37,653 nt of DNA from assembly GCA_001820955.1 (NCBI GenBank), contig MHRK01000012.1:1-37653 (forward strand), written 5' to 3'. Of the stretch, positions 7,343 through 17,269 are shown in pieces; within the stretch, counting starts at the first letter, position 1, and the number at the start of each line of letters is the position of its first letter. The translations under genes and the position numbers were made by a program. Source of the stretch: Candidatus Taylorbacteria bacterium RIFCSPHIGHO2_02_FULL_43_32b (GTDB lineage: Bacteria; Patescibacteriota; Minisyncoccia; Phycocordibacterales; 2-02-FULL-43-11). The notes under the pieces are model-generated. The model saw nothing but the letters and a program-made list of their open reading frames with translations. It ran no database searches and had not been told where the DNA came from.

Positions 7343-7422
7343 CAAATGTGGCGCTCCCCGCCCGTACCGAATCGTACCATATTCGGTACGGTTCGGGCGG
7401 GTACCAACTGAGCTAACGGCCC
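7343..7422 (-). other. 5' half of a tRNA-Ala(TGC)-like gene with a 45-nt hairpin inserted in the D-loop
   Basis: Minus GGGCCGTTAGCTCAGTTGGTA + 45 nt (7357-7401) + GAGCGCCACATTTG, then TTCACC. Removing the insert restores D-stem GCTC/GAGC. GAGCGCCACATTTG is identical to the intact neighbour. Confidence 0.8.
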
Positions 7423-7452
7423 AAAATTCAGGACAAAAGTAACAAATATACT

Positions 7453-8463
7453 TTAATCCTTCAAGGCCAAAGTAATTACGTGGTCCAAAAAATCGGTAAA
7501 ACTCTGACCTGCATGGGCTACTGCTTTCGGAATAAGTGAATGGGATGTCATACCGGGCAACGTGTTTACCTCAAGAAAATAGACCCCGCGGCGTGGGTTT
7601 ACTATAAAATCTGACCGAGAATAATGGCGAAGTCCGAGCGCCTTATGAACCAAAGCAGACGTGGTCTGTATTTGCTTTTTTTCCAACTCGGAAAAATTAC
7701 CCGGAATAATGTATTTGGTTTCATTATTGACATACTTCGCATCATAATCGTAAAAATCAGTCGAAGTCGGCGGCACTATTTCTATGGGAGCCAAGGCGTG
7801 GAACTCTTCGCCGGCAAAATTGTCTATCACCCCACAGGTCGCTTCTCTACCTTTTATAAATTCCTCTATCAAAACAGCGTCAGAATGTGAAAAGGCTTTA
7901 TCGAGTGCCTCCGCCAATTCTGCGGCATTTCCGGCAATAGATACGCCAACAGATGAACCGAGAGCAAGAGGTTTAACCACAGAAGGTTGTGGAAAAGTTT
8001 GATACAAAGAAGACACAGTATTTGGTCCAAACTCCTTCCGCTTAATGATTTTGTATAGTGGTGTTTTTATGCATTCCTTGATTAAAAATTCTTTTGTCAT
8101 CCCCTTGTTCATGGCCACTCGAGAAGGAAACGCCTTAGAGCCGGTATATTTGACGCCAAACCTATCCATCAATTCCTGCACCTGTCCGTCTTCACCATAT
8201 TCTCCATGCATAGCGTTGAACGCAACATCAATTTTCTTTAAAACATCCTTGACGTCGTGACGGATCCCGTGAATATGCCACACCGCTTTTTTATCAATAA
8301 AAACGTCGACAGGTTCATAGTGATCCGGCATATTCTTGAGAACAGCATCACCTGTATCGAGCGATACTTCATATTCACTGGACGGACCTCCACGCAAGAC
8401 GCCAACTCTCTTTTTTCTCATTGCCCCATTATAGAAAATATATCTCACCCGGACAACTCGCAC
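7453..8463 (-). CDS. ddl: D-alanine--D-alanine ligase (likely start at MRKKRVGVLRGG, ~8421)
   Basis: GVLRGGPSSEYEVSLDTG, HGEYGEDGQVQELMD, KPLALGSSVGVS, EVNTLPGMTSHSLIPKA: ATP-grasp Ddl motifs. Confidence 0.93.
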   Translation of the reverse strand: MRVVRVRYIFYNGAMRKKRVGVLRGGPSSEYEVSLDTGDAVLKNMPDHYEPVDVFIDKKAVWHIHGIRHDVKDVLKKIDVAFNAMHGEYGEDGQVQELMDRFGVKYTGSKAFPSRVAMNKGMTKEFLIKECIKTPLYKIIKRKEFGPNTVSSLYQTFPQPSVVKPLALGSSVGVSIAGNAAELAEALDKAFSHSDAVLIEEFIKGREATCGVIDNFAGEEFHALAPIEIVPPTSTDFYDYDAKYVNNETKYIIPGNFSELEKKQIQTTSALVHKALGLRHYSRSDFIVNPRRGVYFLEVNTLPGMTSHSLIPKAVAHAGQSFTDFLDHVITLALKD

Positions 8464-8692
8464 TTATGCTAAATAGCATCGTCCTTGCGAGCTAGAATTT
8501 ATGTTGCAAAAAAGGATACTAAAATTTGTTGGCTTAACTCAAAATACGACCCCAAAAGACTCTAACAAGCCGCGAAGCAAGCGATCGAAAGCAAGCGTTG
8601 TATGAGCCAATATCAAACTGCGATTCGTCCCTCGGCCATACATAATGAAAATTCTCCCCTATCTTATTAGTTAAAACACTCAAAAATTTCTC

Positions 8693-8730
8693 ACTCATTT
8701 TAACATAGCTATAGCTATGTTAAAATGAGT
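8693..8730. repeat. 38-bp perfect palindrome
   Basis: ACTCATTTTAACATAGCTATAGCTATGTTAAAATGAGT. Confidence 0.95.
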
Positions 8731-8839
8731 GACCATAAGCAACAACATTTAATGAATTTAGTTAATGGCAACCTTTTGCGCTTATTTTACTTGATTATGG
8801 CGATTCAACAAAGTGAACGACTTACTCTGTAAACGACTT

Positions 8840-8877
8840 ACTCATTTTAAGAAAGCTGTAGCTATCTTAAAATGAGT
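8840..8877. repeat. Second, imperfect copy of the 38-bp palindrome
   Basis: ACTCATTTTAAGAAAGCTGTAGCTATCTTAAAATGAGT; same length and ends as 8693-8730. Confidence 0.9.
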
Positions 8878-9077
8878 AGGTGTAAATTAGTCTGCGAGAG
8901 CAACTAATGCCCATTGAATATTTATTTGAATGTATGGTTCCGCGCACCAAAGAACATGTCCCTATCGGAACTTTAAAATTAAACAAAGTGTTTTACTTTG
9001 TTTTTTTCGCGAATTATATTCACGCCAACCACTTCTTGCAGTTGGTAATGTGTTTGAATAACATACTGCGATTTTAG

Positions 9078-10391
9078 TCATACAAAATTTCTTCGGCTAA
9101 TCTTTCGAAATCTGTTTACGGCAAACCTGTGCGCCTCCGCATTAATGCTTATGATGCTATTTTTCAAATGTTTGAAATCATTGACGTCACCTGCTAACTC
9201 TTTAGCCCTATGTCTTTCGTCTTTCACAACGGACACGATTTTTATTTTCGGCGCAAGCTTTTTTACGACAGACACAGCGGCATTTAACTGGAGAGTACCT
9301 CCATCAATAACCATTAAGTCGGGATAAATCCACTCCGCATGCGCCATTCGCCTTGTAAGAATTTCTCTGAGAGATCCAACGTCGTCTCCTTCGACCGCGG
9401 TTTTAATTTTAAATACCCGGTACTCTCCCTTTTCAAAATTGCCGTCCACAGAAACAACCATCACCCCCCGCGCATTCTTACCTGAAAAATGCGCAACATC
9501 GTAAGCCTCCACCCGGAAAGACGTGCCGTCTTTTGTTGGCGTTGAGAAACTTAAATTTTGTCCATATTTCCCATTAGCCTTTATCATTGCCACGTCCCGA
9601 ATGTGCGTCAGCGCAAAAAGCTTTTTTTTGACATCGGCGGCCATTTCAAATAATTCTTTGGCGGCAAGATTATTCATCTCGACTTCCAGGTCTTTAACAA
9701 CCCGCTCCATTTTTCCTTCAAATAAATTTTTTATGTTTCGAATAGTTTGGGCGTAATCCTCCTTCGATATTTCTCCCGTACACACACCGGGGCAAAGACC
9801 TATATGCCGATTGAAGCATGGGCGACAATCTCGTCCCTTTTTCTTTTGTATTTCGCATGGCACGCATTTGGGGTCGCGATACGGAAACACTTGACGGATA
9901 AATTTGAGCGCCCCTTGCAAGGCACCAGCGTTTGGAAACGGACCGAAAATGTATTTGTATTTATCGTTAAGCTTTGAATTTATGAGACTCAGTTCCCTGC
10001 CTCGGACGGTAAATATTTGCGGATATTTTTCATTTGTAATAACAACATTGTTAAAAGTTTTGTCATCTTTTTCATCAACGTTATATGCAGGCTGGTGTCG
10101 CTTAATCAAAATTGCTTCCCTTATAATAGCTTCCAACACTGAACCTGTTTTTTCGACTGACAAAGAGGATGATTTTGCGACCATGTCGACAATTCTAAAA
10201 CCCCTCGTATCAATAAGATTAGTTAGGAAATAACTGCGAACACGATCCCGTAATGATGTCGCTCGCCCAATATAAAGAACACTCTTCCCTCTTTTGAAGA
10301 AATAAATACCGGGGCAGTCCGGCAAATTAAGCTTTTTTAAACTTTCGACTTTCATTTTTAAAATACTATTACACGAATTTGAAATATCCAA
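9078..10391 (-). CDS. uvrC: Excinuclease ABC subunit C (short form; likely start at MKVESLKKLNLP)
   Basis: GIY-YIG domain (PGIYFFKRGKSVLYIGRATSLRDRVRSYF), CPGVC cysteines, C-terminal catalytic region (DLMVIDGGTLQLNAA, AHRFAVNRFRKI). Confidence 0.92.
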   Translation of the reverse strand: MDISNSCNSILKMKVESLKKLNLPDCPGIYFFKRGKSVLYIGRATSLRDRVRSYFLTNLIDTRGFRIVDMVAKSSSLSVEKTGSVLEAIIREAILIKRHQPAYNVDEKDDKTFNNVVITNEKYPQIFTVRGRELSLINSKLNDKYKYIFGPFPNAGALQGALKFIRQVFPYRDPKCVPCEIQKKKGRDCRPCFNRHIGLCPGVCTGEISKEDYAQTIRNIKNLFEGKMERVVKDLEVEMNNLAAKELFEMAADVKKKLFALTHIRDVAMIKANGKYGQNLSFSTPTKDGTSFRVEAYDVAHFSGKNARGVMVVSVDGNFEKGEYRVFKIKTAVEGDDVGSLREILTRRMAHAEWIYPDLMVIDGGTLQLNAAVSVVKKLAPKIKIVSVVKDERHRAKELAGDVNDFKHLKNSIISINAEAHRFAVNRFRKISRRNFV

Positions 10392-10456
10392 CAGGCAGAG
10401 GCATGATCAAACTATTCTTGCCTAAAAGTCGCACGTTGTGCTACAGTTGAAAAAGT

Positions 10457-10654
10457 TTGAACAACTGCCAAATTATGAGACATTGCCAAGACATTGAGCA
10501 GGATGGAAAAGTTGACCGAGACGCCCATCTTAAACTTCAAGTCGCCATCCTCGAAGCACAGAAGGTAGAGCCGGCACTAATTTCGAGATGGACAGATTTC
10601 ACAAAATACTCGTTCCCAGAGAGATGCGAACCTTTTGCGTTTTGCTTCTGGTAG
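10457..10654 (+). CDS. Small hypothetical protein
   Basis: 65 aa ORF on the + strand whose stop lies directly at a strong + strand terminator. Confidence 0.45.
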   Translation: MNNCQIMRHCQDIEQDGKVDRDAHLKLQVAILEAQKVEPALISRWTDFTKYSFPERCEPFAFCFW

Positions 10655-10678
10655 CCGAGCCCCCGGGCTCGGCTTTTT
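10653..10678 (+). terminator. Rho-independent terminator
   Basis: AGCCGAGCCC...GGGCTCGGCT then TTTTT. Confidence 0.85.
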
Positions 10679-13349
10679 AAAATCTCAAAGCCTTTTTTAA
10701 ATACTTTCCCGTATGTGATTTGCTATTATTCGCAACCTCTTCCGGCGTACCCTTTGCGACAATATTGCCTCCACCTTCCCCTCCGTCCGGACCAAAATCA
10801 ATAATGTAATCAGCTGATTTTATGATATCCATATTGTGTTCAATTAGAACAACAGTATTGCCTTTATCCACGAGCTTCTCCAAAATCTCAATCAATTTTT
10901 TAACATCCTCGTAATGAAGTCCTATGGTCGGTTCGTCGAGCAAATATATTGTTTTTTGCAAATGAGTGCGGTACAGCTCCGATGAAATTTTGACCCTTTG
11001 CGCCTCTCCCCCCGAAAGCGTGGTGGCCGACTGTCCAAGCTCCAAATATCCAAGCCCGACCTCGTTTAAAGTTTTCAGCCGATCGGAAACGGCTGGAATA
11101 TCTTCAAAAAAATGCATGGCCTCCTCAATTGTCATGTGCAAAACATCATAGACATTTTTCTTTTTGTACTTGACTTCAAGTGTTTCCTTCATAAAGCGCT
11201 TGCCGTTACAGACTTCGCAGGTCACATAAACGGTTGGCAAAAAATGCATTTCAACGGCAATCTCCCCGTTCCCTTGGCAAGCCTCGCATCGTCCACCTTT
11301 CACATTAAAAGAAAAACGACTGGCTTTGTATCCTCTTACCCTCGCCTCTTCCGTTTCGGCAAAAAGTTCCCTGATAAATGTCCACGCTCCGGTGTACGTC
11401 GCGGGGTTTGATCGCGGAGTTCGGCCGATTGCCGACTGGTCAATTAAAATTGTCCTTCCGGCGTATTCCGTACCCGTAAAACTTCCGCAGTTGTAAATAT
11501 TGGCGCTTCTGTGCCTTTTTTCAAAACGCGCCAGCAAGTTTCTGTGAAGAATTTCGTACATAAAAGACGATTTGCCGCTGCCGGAAACGCCCGTGATGGC
11601 AACAAGTTTGCCAAGAGGCACATCAACATTAAGATTTTTTATGTTAAAAATATTCCCGCCCCTTATTTTAATGACACCAGATTCATTCTCTCTTCTCTTT
11701 GCGGGACTTTGGATTACTTCCTCCCCCCGTAAATATTTTAAAGTCAATGAATTATTAAGCGGCTTCTTGGCGGTCAGTAAATCCTCGAGCCATCCGCTGG
11801 CTACGATTTCTCCTCCATGAACTCCCGCTTTTGGTCCGATATCGACGATGTAGTCAGAAGCAAAAATCGTATCCTCGTCATGTTCGACAACAATAATGGT
11901 GTTGCCTAAATCCCTCAAATTAAGCAAAGTTTTTATCAGCCTGTCGTTATCTCTTGCGTGAAGACCGATTGTAGGCTCGTCCAAAACATAAAGCGCGCCC
12001 ACAAGACCGGACCCCAATTGTGATGCCAATCGAATACGCTGGGCCTCTCCTCCCGACAATGTATTGGCACGTCTGTTTAAGGAAAGATACTCAATACCAA
12101 CATCAAGCATAAACTTAAGACGGGCATCGATTTCCTTCAACACTACTTTTGCTATTTCTCTCTCTTTGGCCGATAACTTTACAGAGTCGAAAAATTTTTT
12201 TGCTCCGGCTATCGACAAGGCAGTCAAATCTAGAATATTTAGTCCTTTATTATCCCCTTTTTCCCCCAATCGCACGGAAAGAGCCTCTTCGCGCAATCTT
12301 GCTCCGTGACATTTCTGACACTCATCGAGACTCCAAACGTTGGCAGTACCAAGACCATGGCACTCCGGGCACGCGCCGTAGGGAGAATTGAACGAAAAAA
12401 GCCTCGGCTCAATTTCGGGAAAAGAAAACCCGTCGTATGGGCACATGAATTTCGCCGATATCAATTTCTCTTCGTTATTCGGCAATTCAACCTTGAGCAA
12501 ACCGCCGCTTTCTGACAGAGCCTTCTCTACCGCTTCAGAAAGCCTGAGTCTTAGATCGTCATTCGTTTTTGGCAATTCGCTTACAAAAAATTCATCGACT
12601 AACGCGTCGATTGAGTGCTTTTTGTTTTTATCCAAAATTATTTGTTCCCTTAGCTTCTTACTTACTCCATCTACTTTAACGGAAGAATAACCCCTGCCCA
12701 AAAGATCATAGAGCAGTTGGTAATACTCACCCTTACGGCCAACCACGACCGGAGCGTATATTTTAATTTTTTCATCGTTATAGGAAACTCCGGCAACCGC
12801 CTTGCTTCCACGCTCAAAATCAATATTTTGCACATACGAAAGAATCGTTTCCAAAATTTCCTCGTTCGATAATTTCTTTATTTCCCTGTCACAAATGAGA
12901 CAGTGCGGCTTCCCAACCCTGGCATACAAAATTCGGAGGTAATCGTATATTTCGGTAATTGTAGCTACTGTCGAACGCGGATTGTTTGAGCGCGATTTCT
13001 GGTCGATAGAAATTGCCGGACTTAAACCCTGTATTTCGTCAACATCGGGTTTTGGCATTTGATTCAAAAATTGTCTGGCATACGCCGAAAGAGACTCCAC
13101 ATATCGGCGCTGACCTTCAGCAAATATCGTATCAAAGGCCAACGAAGATTTGCCGCTTCCCGAAAGACCGGTAAAAACAACCATCTTGTCGCGTGGCATG
13201 GAAACTGTAATATTTTTCAGATTATGGGTTCTTGCCCCTTTAACAATTATCTGATTTTCATGTTTTTTTTCAGTTTTCATTTTGTACGATTTAGAATAAC
13301 ATATGACCCCAATGGTTTGCCCATAGGGTTGGTAAATAAATATTACCAT
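10677..13349 (-). CDS. uvrA: Excinuclease ABC subunit A (likely start at [10 protein letters not shown], ~13280)
   Basis: Two ABC ATPase modules ([44 protein letters not shown]), two LSGGEAQR signatures, zinc-binding CxxC motifs. Confidence 0.96.
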   Translation of the reverse strand: MVIFIYQPYGQTIGVICYSKSYKMKTEKKHENQIIVKGARTHNLKNITVSMPRDKMVVFTGLSGSGKSSLAFDTIFAEGQRRYVESLSAYARQFLNQMPKPDVDEIQGLSPAISIDQKSRSNNPRSTVATITEIYDYLRILYARVGKPHCLICDREIKKLSNEEILETILSYVQNIDFERGSKAVAGVSYNDEKIKIYAPVVVGRKGEYYQLLYDLLGRGYSSVKVDGVSKKLREQIILDKNKKHSIDALVDEFFVSELPKTNDDLRLRLSEAVEKALSESGGLLKVELPNNEEKLISAKFMCPYDGFSFPEIEPRLFSFNSPYGACPECHGLGTANVWSLDECQKCHGARLREEALSVRLGEKGDNKGLNILDLTALSIAGAKKFFDSVKLSAKEREIAKVVLKEIDARLKFMLDVGIEYLSLNRRANTLSGGEAQRIRLASQLGSGLVGALYVLDEPTIGLHARDNDRLIKTLLNLRDLGNTIIVVEHDEDTIFASDYIVDIGPKAGVHGGEIVASGWLEDLLTAKKPLNNSLTLKYLRGEEVIQSPAKRRENESGVIKIRGGNIFNIKNLNVDVPLGKLVAITGVSGSGKSSFMYEILHRNLLARFEKRHRSANIYNCGSFTGTEYAGRTILIDQSAIGRTPRSNPATYTGAWTFIRELFAETEEARVRGYKASRFSFNVKGGRCEACQGNGEIAVEMHFLPTVYVTCEVCNGKRFMKETLEVKYKKKNVYDVLHMTIEEAMHFFEDIPAVSDRLKTLNEVGLGYLELGQSATTLSGGEAQRVKISSELYRTHLQKTIYLLDEPTIGLHYEDVKKLIEILEKLVDKGNTVVLIEHNMDIIKSADYIIDFGPDGGEGGGNIVAKGTPEEVANNSKSHTGKYLKKALRF

Positions 13350-13414
13350 AAAACCGCCGAAAAGACAGACTTCAAAAATACATCAAAAAAAAGCCGCTTT
13401 TTTGCTATTTGATA

Positions 13415-13804
13415 CTACTTCACACCGAGCACTCTTTTAGCCTCAGCAACTATTTCATCCAAATTTACCGTGGCCTTGATTAGAAAACTTATTGCACCCA
13501 ATTGCTTACCCTTTTCGATGTCATCCTTCTGGCTTAAGTTTGAAAGAATAACAACCGGAATATCTTTTGTAATGGGGTCATCTTTCAAAACCTTCAAAAT
13601 TTCGAACCCTCCCAAACCGGGCAATAAAATATCGAGCAGTATTATATCCGGCTTTTCATCTTGAGCGATTTTAATCGCTTGCTCACCCGTTGCCGCGCTG
13701 AACAAACTGGCGCCAAGACCGCCAAAACGCTGTCCAATAAGGCCTGAAAGAAAGGCGTCATCTTCAACCCACAAAATCTTTTTACCTGCTAGAGTCTTAT
13801 CCAT
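13415..13804 (-). CDS. CheY-like response regulator receiver domain protein
   Basis: 129 aa; KILWVEDDAFLSGLI, DIILLDILLPGLGGFE, IPVVILSNLS; no output domain. Confidence 0.92.
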   Translation of the reverse strand: MDKTLAGKKILWVEDDAFLSGLIGQRFGGLGASLFSAATGEQAIKIAQDEKPDIILLDILLPGLGGFEILKVLKDDPITKDIPVVILSNLSQKDDIEKGKQLGAISFLIKATVNLDEIVAEAKRVLGVK

Positions 13805-13984
13805 TCCGAGTTACAAAACGGCATTGCTCCATACGGAGATGCTCATTTTTTCATATTTTAACTTTTTATAAAATCGACACCTGCCAATCGCGCCATTTGG
13901 CGCCAACAGCATTAATTTAAACTTCACGGCTTTATTTTATCAAATTTCTTTACTTATTGCGTCAAGCCTCTGTTGACAACTTTT

Positions 13985-14013
13985 TAATAAAAAGGCCGTC
14001 CTAAAACGGCCTT
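13985..14013 (-). terminator. Rho-independent terminator
   Basis: Minus AAGGCCGTTTTAGGACGGCCTTTTTATT. Confidence 0.8.
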
Positions 14014-14073
14014 GATAAGGGGTTTGAAAGCAGAAATCAAAAAAATACCCTTCTTTTTTTGACGTAGAATTCT

Positions 14074-14373
14074 CTACGATCGCGATTTCACATCGGAAAA
14101 ACTGGCCGAAATCACGGAGCTCTCCCTCACTGCATTTTTGTAGAGTGAGTCCCACTCTCTGACTGAAGCTTCTCGAGTACGAGTAAACCTAACAAAATGC
14201 TCGAAAACATTTTTGAGGTTCTCGTTTTCCTTACCGTTTTCGACAAAAAGAAAATTACCTCTTCTTTTCATCATTCGGCAATACTGAGGAAATGTAACTT
14301 GCTTTTCGGGGGTGAACTTTTTTGCCATAACAGATCGGCCGACAGAATAGCACGAAACTGCCGTTTCGTCCAT
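14074..14373 (-). CDS. Hypothetical protein (likely start at MAKKFTPEKQ)
   Basis: 99 aa ORF followed by a minus-strand terminator; no family recognised. Confidence 0.55.
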   Translation of the reverse strand: MDETAVSCYSVGRSVMAKKFTPEKQVTFPQYCRMMKRRGNFLFVENGKENENLKNVFEHFVRFTRTREASVREWDSLYKNAVRESSVISASFSDVKSRS

Positions 14374-14393
14374 ATTTCAAACATCCGCTATTT

Positions 14394-16448
14394 CTACTTC
14401 TTCGTCAATAATTTGATCTCGTCCCGAATGATAGCCGCGGTCTCGAAATCCAACGCCTTCACCGCATCGTTCATCTGGCTAATCTTTTCTTTGATCAATT
14501 TTTGCTTCTGTTTCGGATTAACATCGCCTTCGAGGGCGAGAAGCGCGGAAACAGCTCGACTCCTTTCATTTTCCATCGTGTCCGTGATATCTCCTATCTT
14601 TTTTAAAATTGTTTTTGGAGTGATGCCGTGTTTTTTGTTATATTCAAGCTGAATATTTCTTCTCCGATTGGTCTCGCCTATCGCACGCTCCAAAGAACCT
14701 GTTATGTTATCAGCATAAAGAATGACGCGGCCTTCAACGTTTCTAGCCGCTCTTCCTATAGTCTGAATGAGCGACGTTTCCGAACGAAGAAAACCCTCTT
14801 TGTCAGCGTCAAAGATACCGATAAGTGACACCTCCGGCAAATCCAAACCCTCTCTCAATAAATTGACGCCGACTAAACACTCATATTTCCCCCTCCTGAA
14901 ATCCGTAAGCCTGGTTATGCGATCCAATGTTTCGACATCGCTATGAAGATATTCGGTTTTCACGCCCTTCTCTTTCAGATACTCCGACAAATCTTCAGCC
15001 ATCTTTTTGGTTAAAGTCGTCGCCATTACTCTTTGCCCTTTTTTTATGGCCTTTTCGGCTTCGACGATAAAATCCGCCACCTGCCCTTTGTAAGAACCAC
15101 TGCCGACTACAGGCCTCACTGTTAGCATGGGATCAACAAGACCAGTCGGCCTGATAATCTGCGAGGCTACATGCGAACTCACTTTCAACTCAAAATCCTT
15201 AGACGGAGTGGCTGAAGTGAAAACTACCTGCCCCACTCTCTCTTCGAATTCGGTAAAAGTTAAAGGCCGATTATCTTTTGCCGAAGGCAGGCGAAAACCG
15301 TGCTCGACAAGCGTATTTTTGCGCGAGCGATCGCCCGCCTGCATTCCTCTTATTTGCGGCACCGTGACATGTGACTCGTCTATGACAGTAAAAAAATCCG
15401 CGCTTCCGTCTTCTAAGCGCGGGAAATACGAGAGCAAAGTGTCAGGCGCTTCGCCCGGCAATTTCATGGAAAAATGCCTCGAATAATTCTCTATGCCGTT
15501 GCAATAGCCAATTTCCCGAATCATAGCCAAATCGTAATTAGTCCTGCGCTTCAATCTTTCGGCTTCCAAAGCCTTACCCTCTTTTTCCAAGTTTTTCAGT
15601 TGTTCGGCAAGTTCGCTCTTTATTGTTTCCATCGCTTTTTTTCTGTCATCTTCCGGCGTAACAAAATGCTTGGCAGGAAAAACATAAAAGACATCGACAC
15701 TAGCACGTATGACGGCCATCGATACCGGGTCAATGAAATCTATGCGACCAACTCTTCCTCCCTCAAACTCAATTCTGTAAATAGTTTTTTCATGAACAGG
15801 CATTATTTCGACCGTATTTCCGAGTGAACGAAACAGCCCCGGAGTAAGATCGGCATTCGTTCTTTTAAAATAAATGCGCACGAGCGCCCTTATCAAATCC
15901 CCGCGAGACATGAGAGTGCCCTTCGTAATTTTGAAATTAACCTTCTCGTATTCTTTGGGGCTGCCCAAACCATAAATGCACGAGACTGACGCGACAATTA
16001 TAACGTCTCGCCTGGTTAGAAGCGCTTGAGTTGAAGCATGCCTCAGACGTTCTATTTCCGCATTAATTTGAGCTTCCTTCTCTATATATGTGTCGGAGTG
16101 AGGAATATATGCTTCCGGCTGATAATAATCGTAATAAGAAACAAAATAATGCACGGCGTTGTTCGGGAAAAAGTCCCTATACTCTTGGGCAAGTTGTGCC
16201 GCCAAAGTCTTGTTGTGAGCTATAACTAAAGTCGGTTTTTTGATTTCCGCGATGACATTAGCCACGGTAAAAGTTTTGCCACTTCCTGTAACACCAAGCA
16301 AGGTCTGATATTTGTCCCCCTTTTTTATGCCCGAGACAAGTGCTGAAATAGCCCCCGGCTGATCGCCGGAGGGTTTGAATTTGCTTTTCAATTCAAACAC
16401 GTTTTTGCTCATGTCTCGATAGTTTACAACAGTCATACTATTGCACAA
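14394..16448 (-). CDS. uvrB: Excinuclease ABC subunit B (likely start at MSKNVFELKSKF)
   Basis: 684 aa; GVTGSGKTFTVANVI, SYYDYYQPEAYIP, DESHVTVPQIRGM, INLLREGLDLPEVSLI-type motifs, C-terminal UVR motif. Confidence 0.97.
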   Translation of the reverse strand: MCNSMTVVNYRDMSKNVFELKSKFKPSGDQPGAISALVSGIKKGDKYQTLLGVTGSGKTFTVANVIAEIKKPTLVIAHNKTLAAQLAQEYRDFFPNNAVHYFVSYYDYYQPEAYIPHSDTYIEKEAQINAEIERLRHASTQALLTRRDVIIVASVSCIYGLGSPKEYEKVNFKITKGTLMSRGDLIRALVRIYFKRTNADLTPGLFRSLGNTVEIMPVHEKTIYRIEFEGGRVGRIDFIDPVSMAVIRASVDVFYVFPAKHFVTPEDDRKKAMETIKSELAEQLKNLEKEGKALEAERLKRRTNYDLAMIREIGYCNGIENYSRHFSMKLPGEAPDTLLSYFPRLEDGSADFFTVIDESHVTVPQIRGMQAGDRSRKNTLVEHGFRLPSAKDNRPLTFTEFEERVGQVVFTSATPSKDFELKVSSHVASQIIRPTGLVDPMLTVRPVVGSGSYKGQVADFIVEAEKAIKKGQRVMATTLTKKMAEDLSEYLKEKGVKTEYLHSDVETLDRITRLTDFRRGKYECLVGVNLLREGLDLPEVSLIGIFDADKEGFLRSETSLIQTIGRAARNVEGRVILYADNITGSLERAIGETNRRRNIQLEYNKKHGITPKTILKKIGDITDTMENERSRAVSALLALEGDVNPKQKQKLIKEKISQMNDAVKALDFETAAIIRDEIKLLTKK

Positions 16449-16639
16449 TAGCGTTGTAAAGAATCCCGCCCCAAGAGCGTAGGGCGTTCTTGAGAAGAAC
16501 GGGCTCCTCGCCCCAGTGTACCTGTCTGTGTGTACGCACAGACAGACACGCGGACAAGCGCCCGTACTTATACTTTTGAGCCCACGTATTTAAGCGTACA
16601 AGTGCGGGCGTTCTCTGCACTCCCAGTAAAATTTTCGAT

Positions 16640-16673
16640 AAAAAAGCCGCCATGATATAAATCAAAGCGGCGA
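16640..16673 (-). terminator. Terminator hairpin downstream of the 16709-17083 ORF
   Basis: Minus GTCGCCGCTTTGATTTATATCATGGCGGCTTTTTT. Confidence 0.7.
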
Positions 16674-16708
16674 CTAAAATCAGCAAACAATGTAACATCC
16701 CGGATAAT

Positions 16709-17083
16709 CTATCCTGTATTTTGCGCGCTCTCTTTTCGCCTTTTCAATCGGCCACTTGGCGATTCTCCATGCCCTGGAGCGCAAATTCTTGAGGGCAAAA
16801 AAAAATCATTACGGTGAAGCCATAGGCGAAATTCGCCCTTGCCATAATAGAACACTTCAGAAAATGTATTATCCCTCTCATACAACCAGCCGGTACATCC
16901 GTGTTCTCGCCGTGCCATTTTTGAAGTATGCTTTGAAGCATAGACACGCCCGACTACTTTTGCTTCGAGGTCAAAACTAACAGCTGTCGCTTGTGTGGCA
17001 ATCATACGCGTTACTTTTTTAATGAACGATTTTATTTGTTCCGCACTCGCAGAACAAAAATAAGCCCCCGCTCGAGGGCTCAT
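16709..17083 (-). CDS. Hypothetical protein
   Basis: 124 aa ORF (possible start at MIATQATAVSF) followed by a terminator; no family recognised. Confidence 0.5.
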   Translation of the reverse strand: MSPRAGAYFCSASAEQIKSFIKKVTRMIATQATAVSFDLEAKVVGRVYASKHTSKMARREHGCTGWLYERDNTFSEVFYYGKGEFRLWLHRNDFFLPSRICAPGHGESPSGRLKRRKESAQNTG

Positions 17084-17269
17084 CTATATGCTTAATTTTT
17101 TTGGAGTTAGTTTCTTATTAAGCGGCACAAATGAGACATCGAACGCCTTGTGGCGCTACGATGGTATCAACCTTAATATTTTTGCCGCTAAAATGTCCTC
17201 TCATTGTTCAATAGTAAAGCAGTCCAACGAAAAACGCAAGGCCGTCTCTCGTATTATAACTAAAAATTA

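Noticed and set aside
16438-16698. 86-aa minus ORF
   Set aside because: Overlaps the uvrB start, a terminator hairpin and several inverted repeats; more likely a structured non-coding segment, although not excluded.
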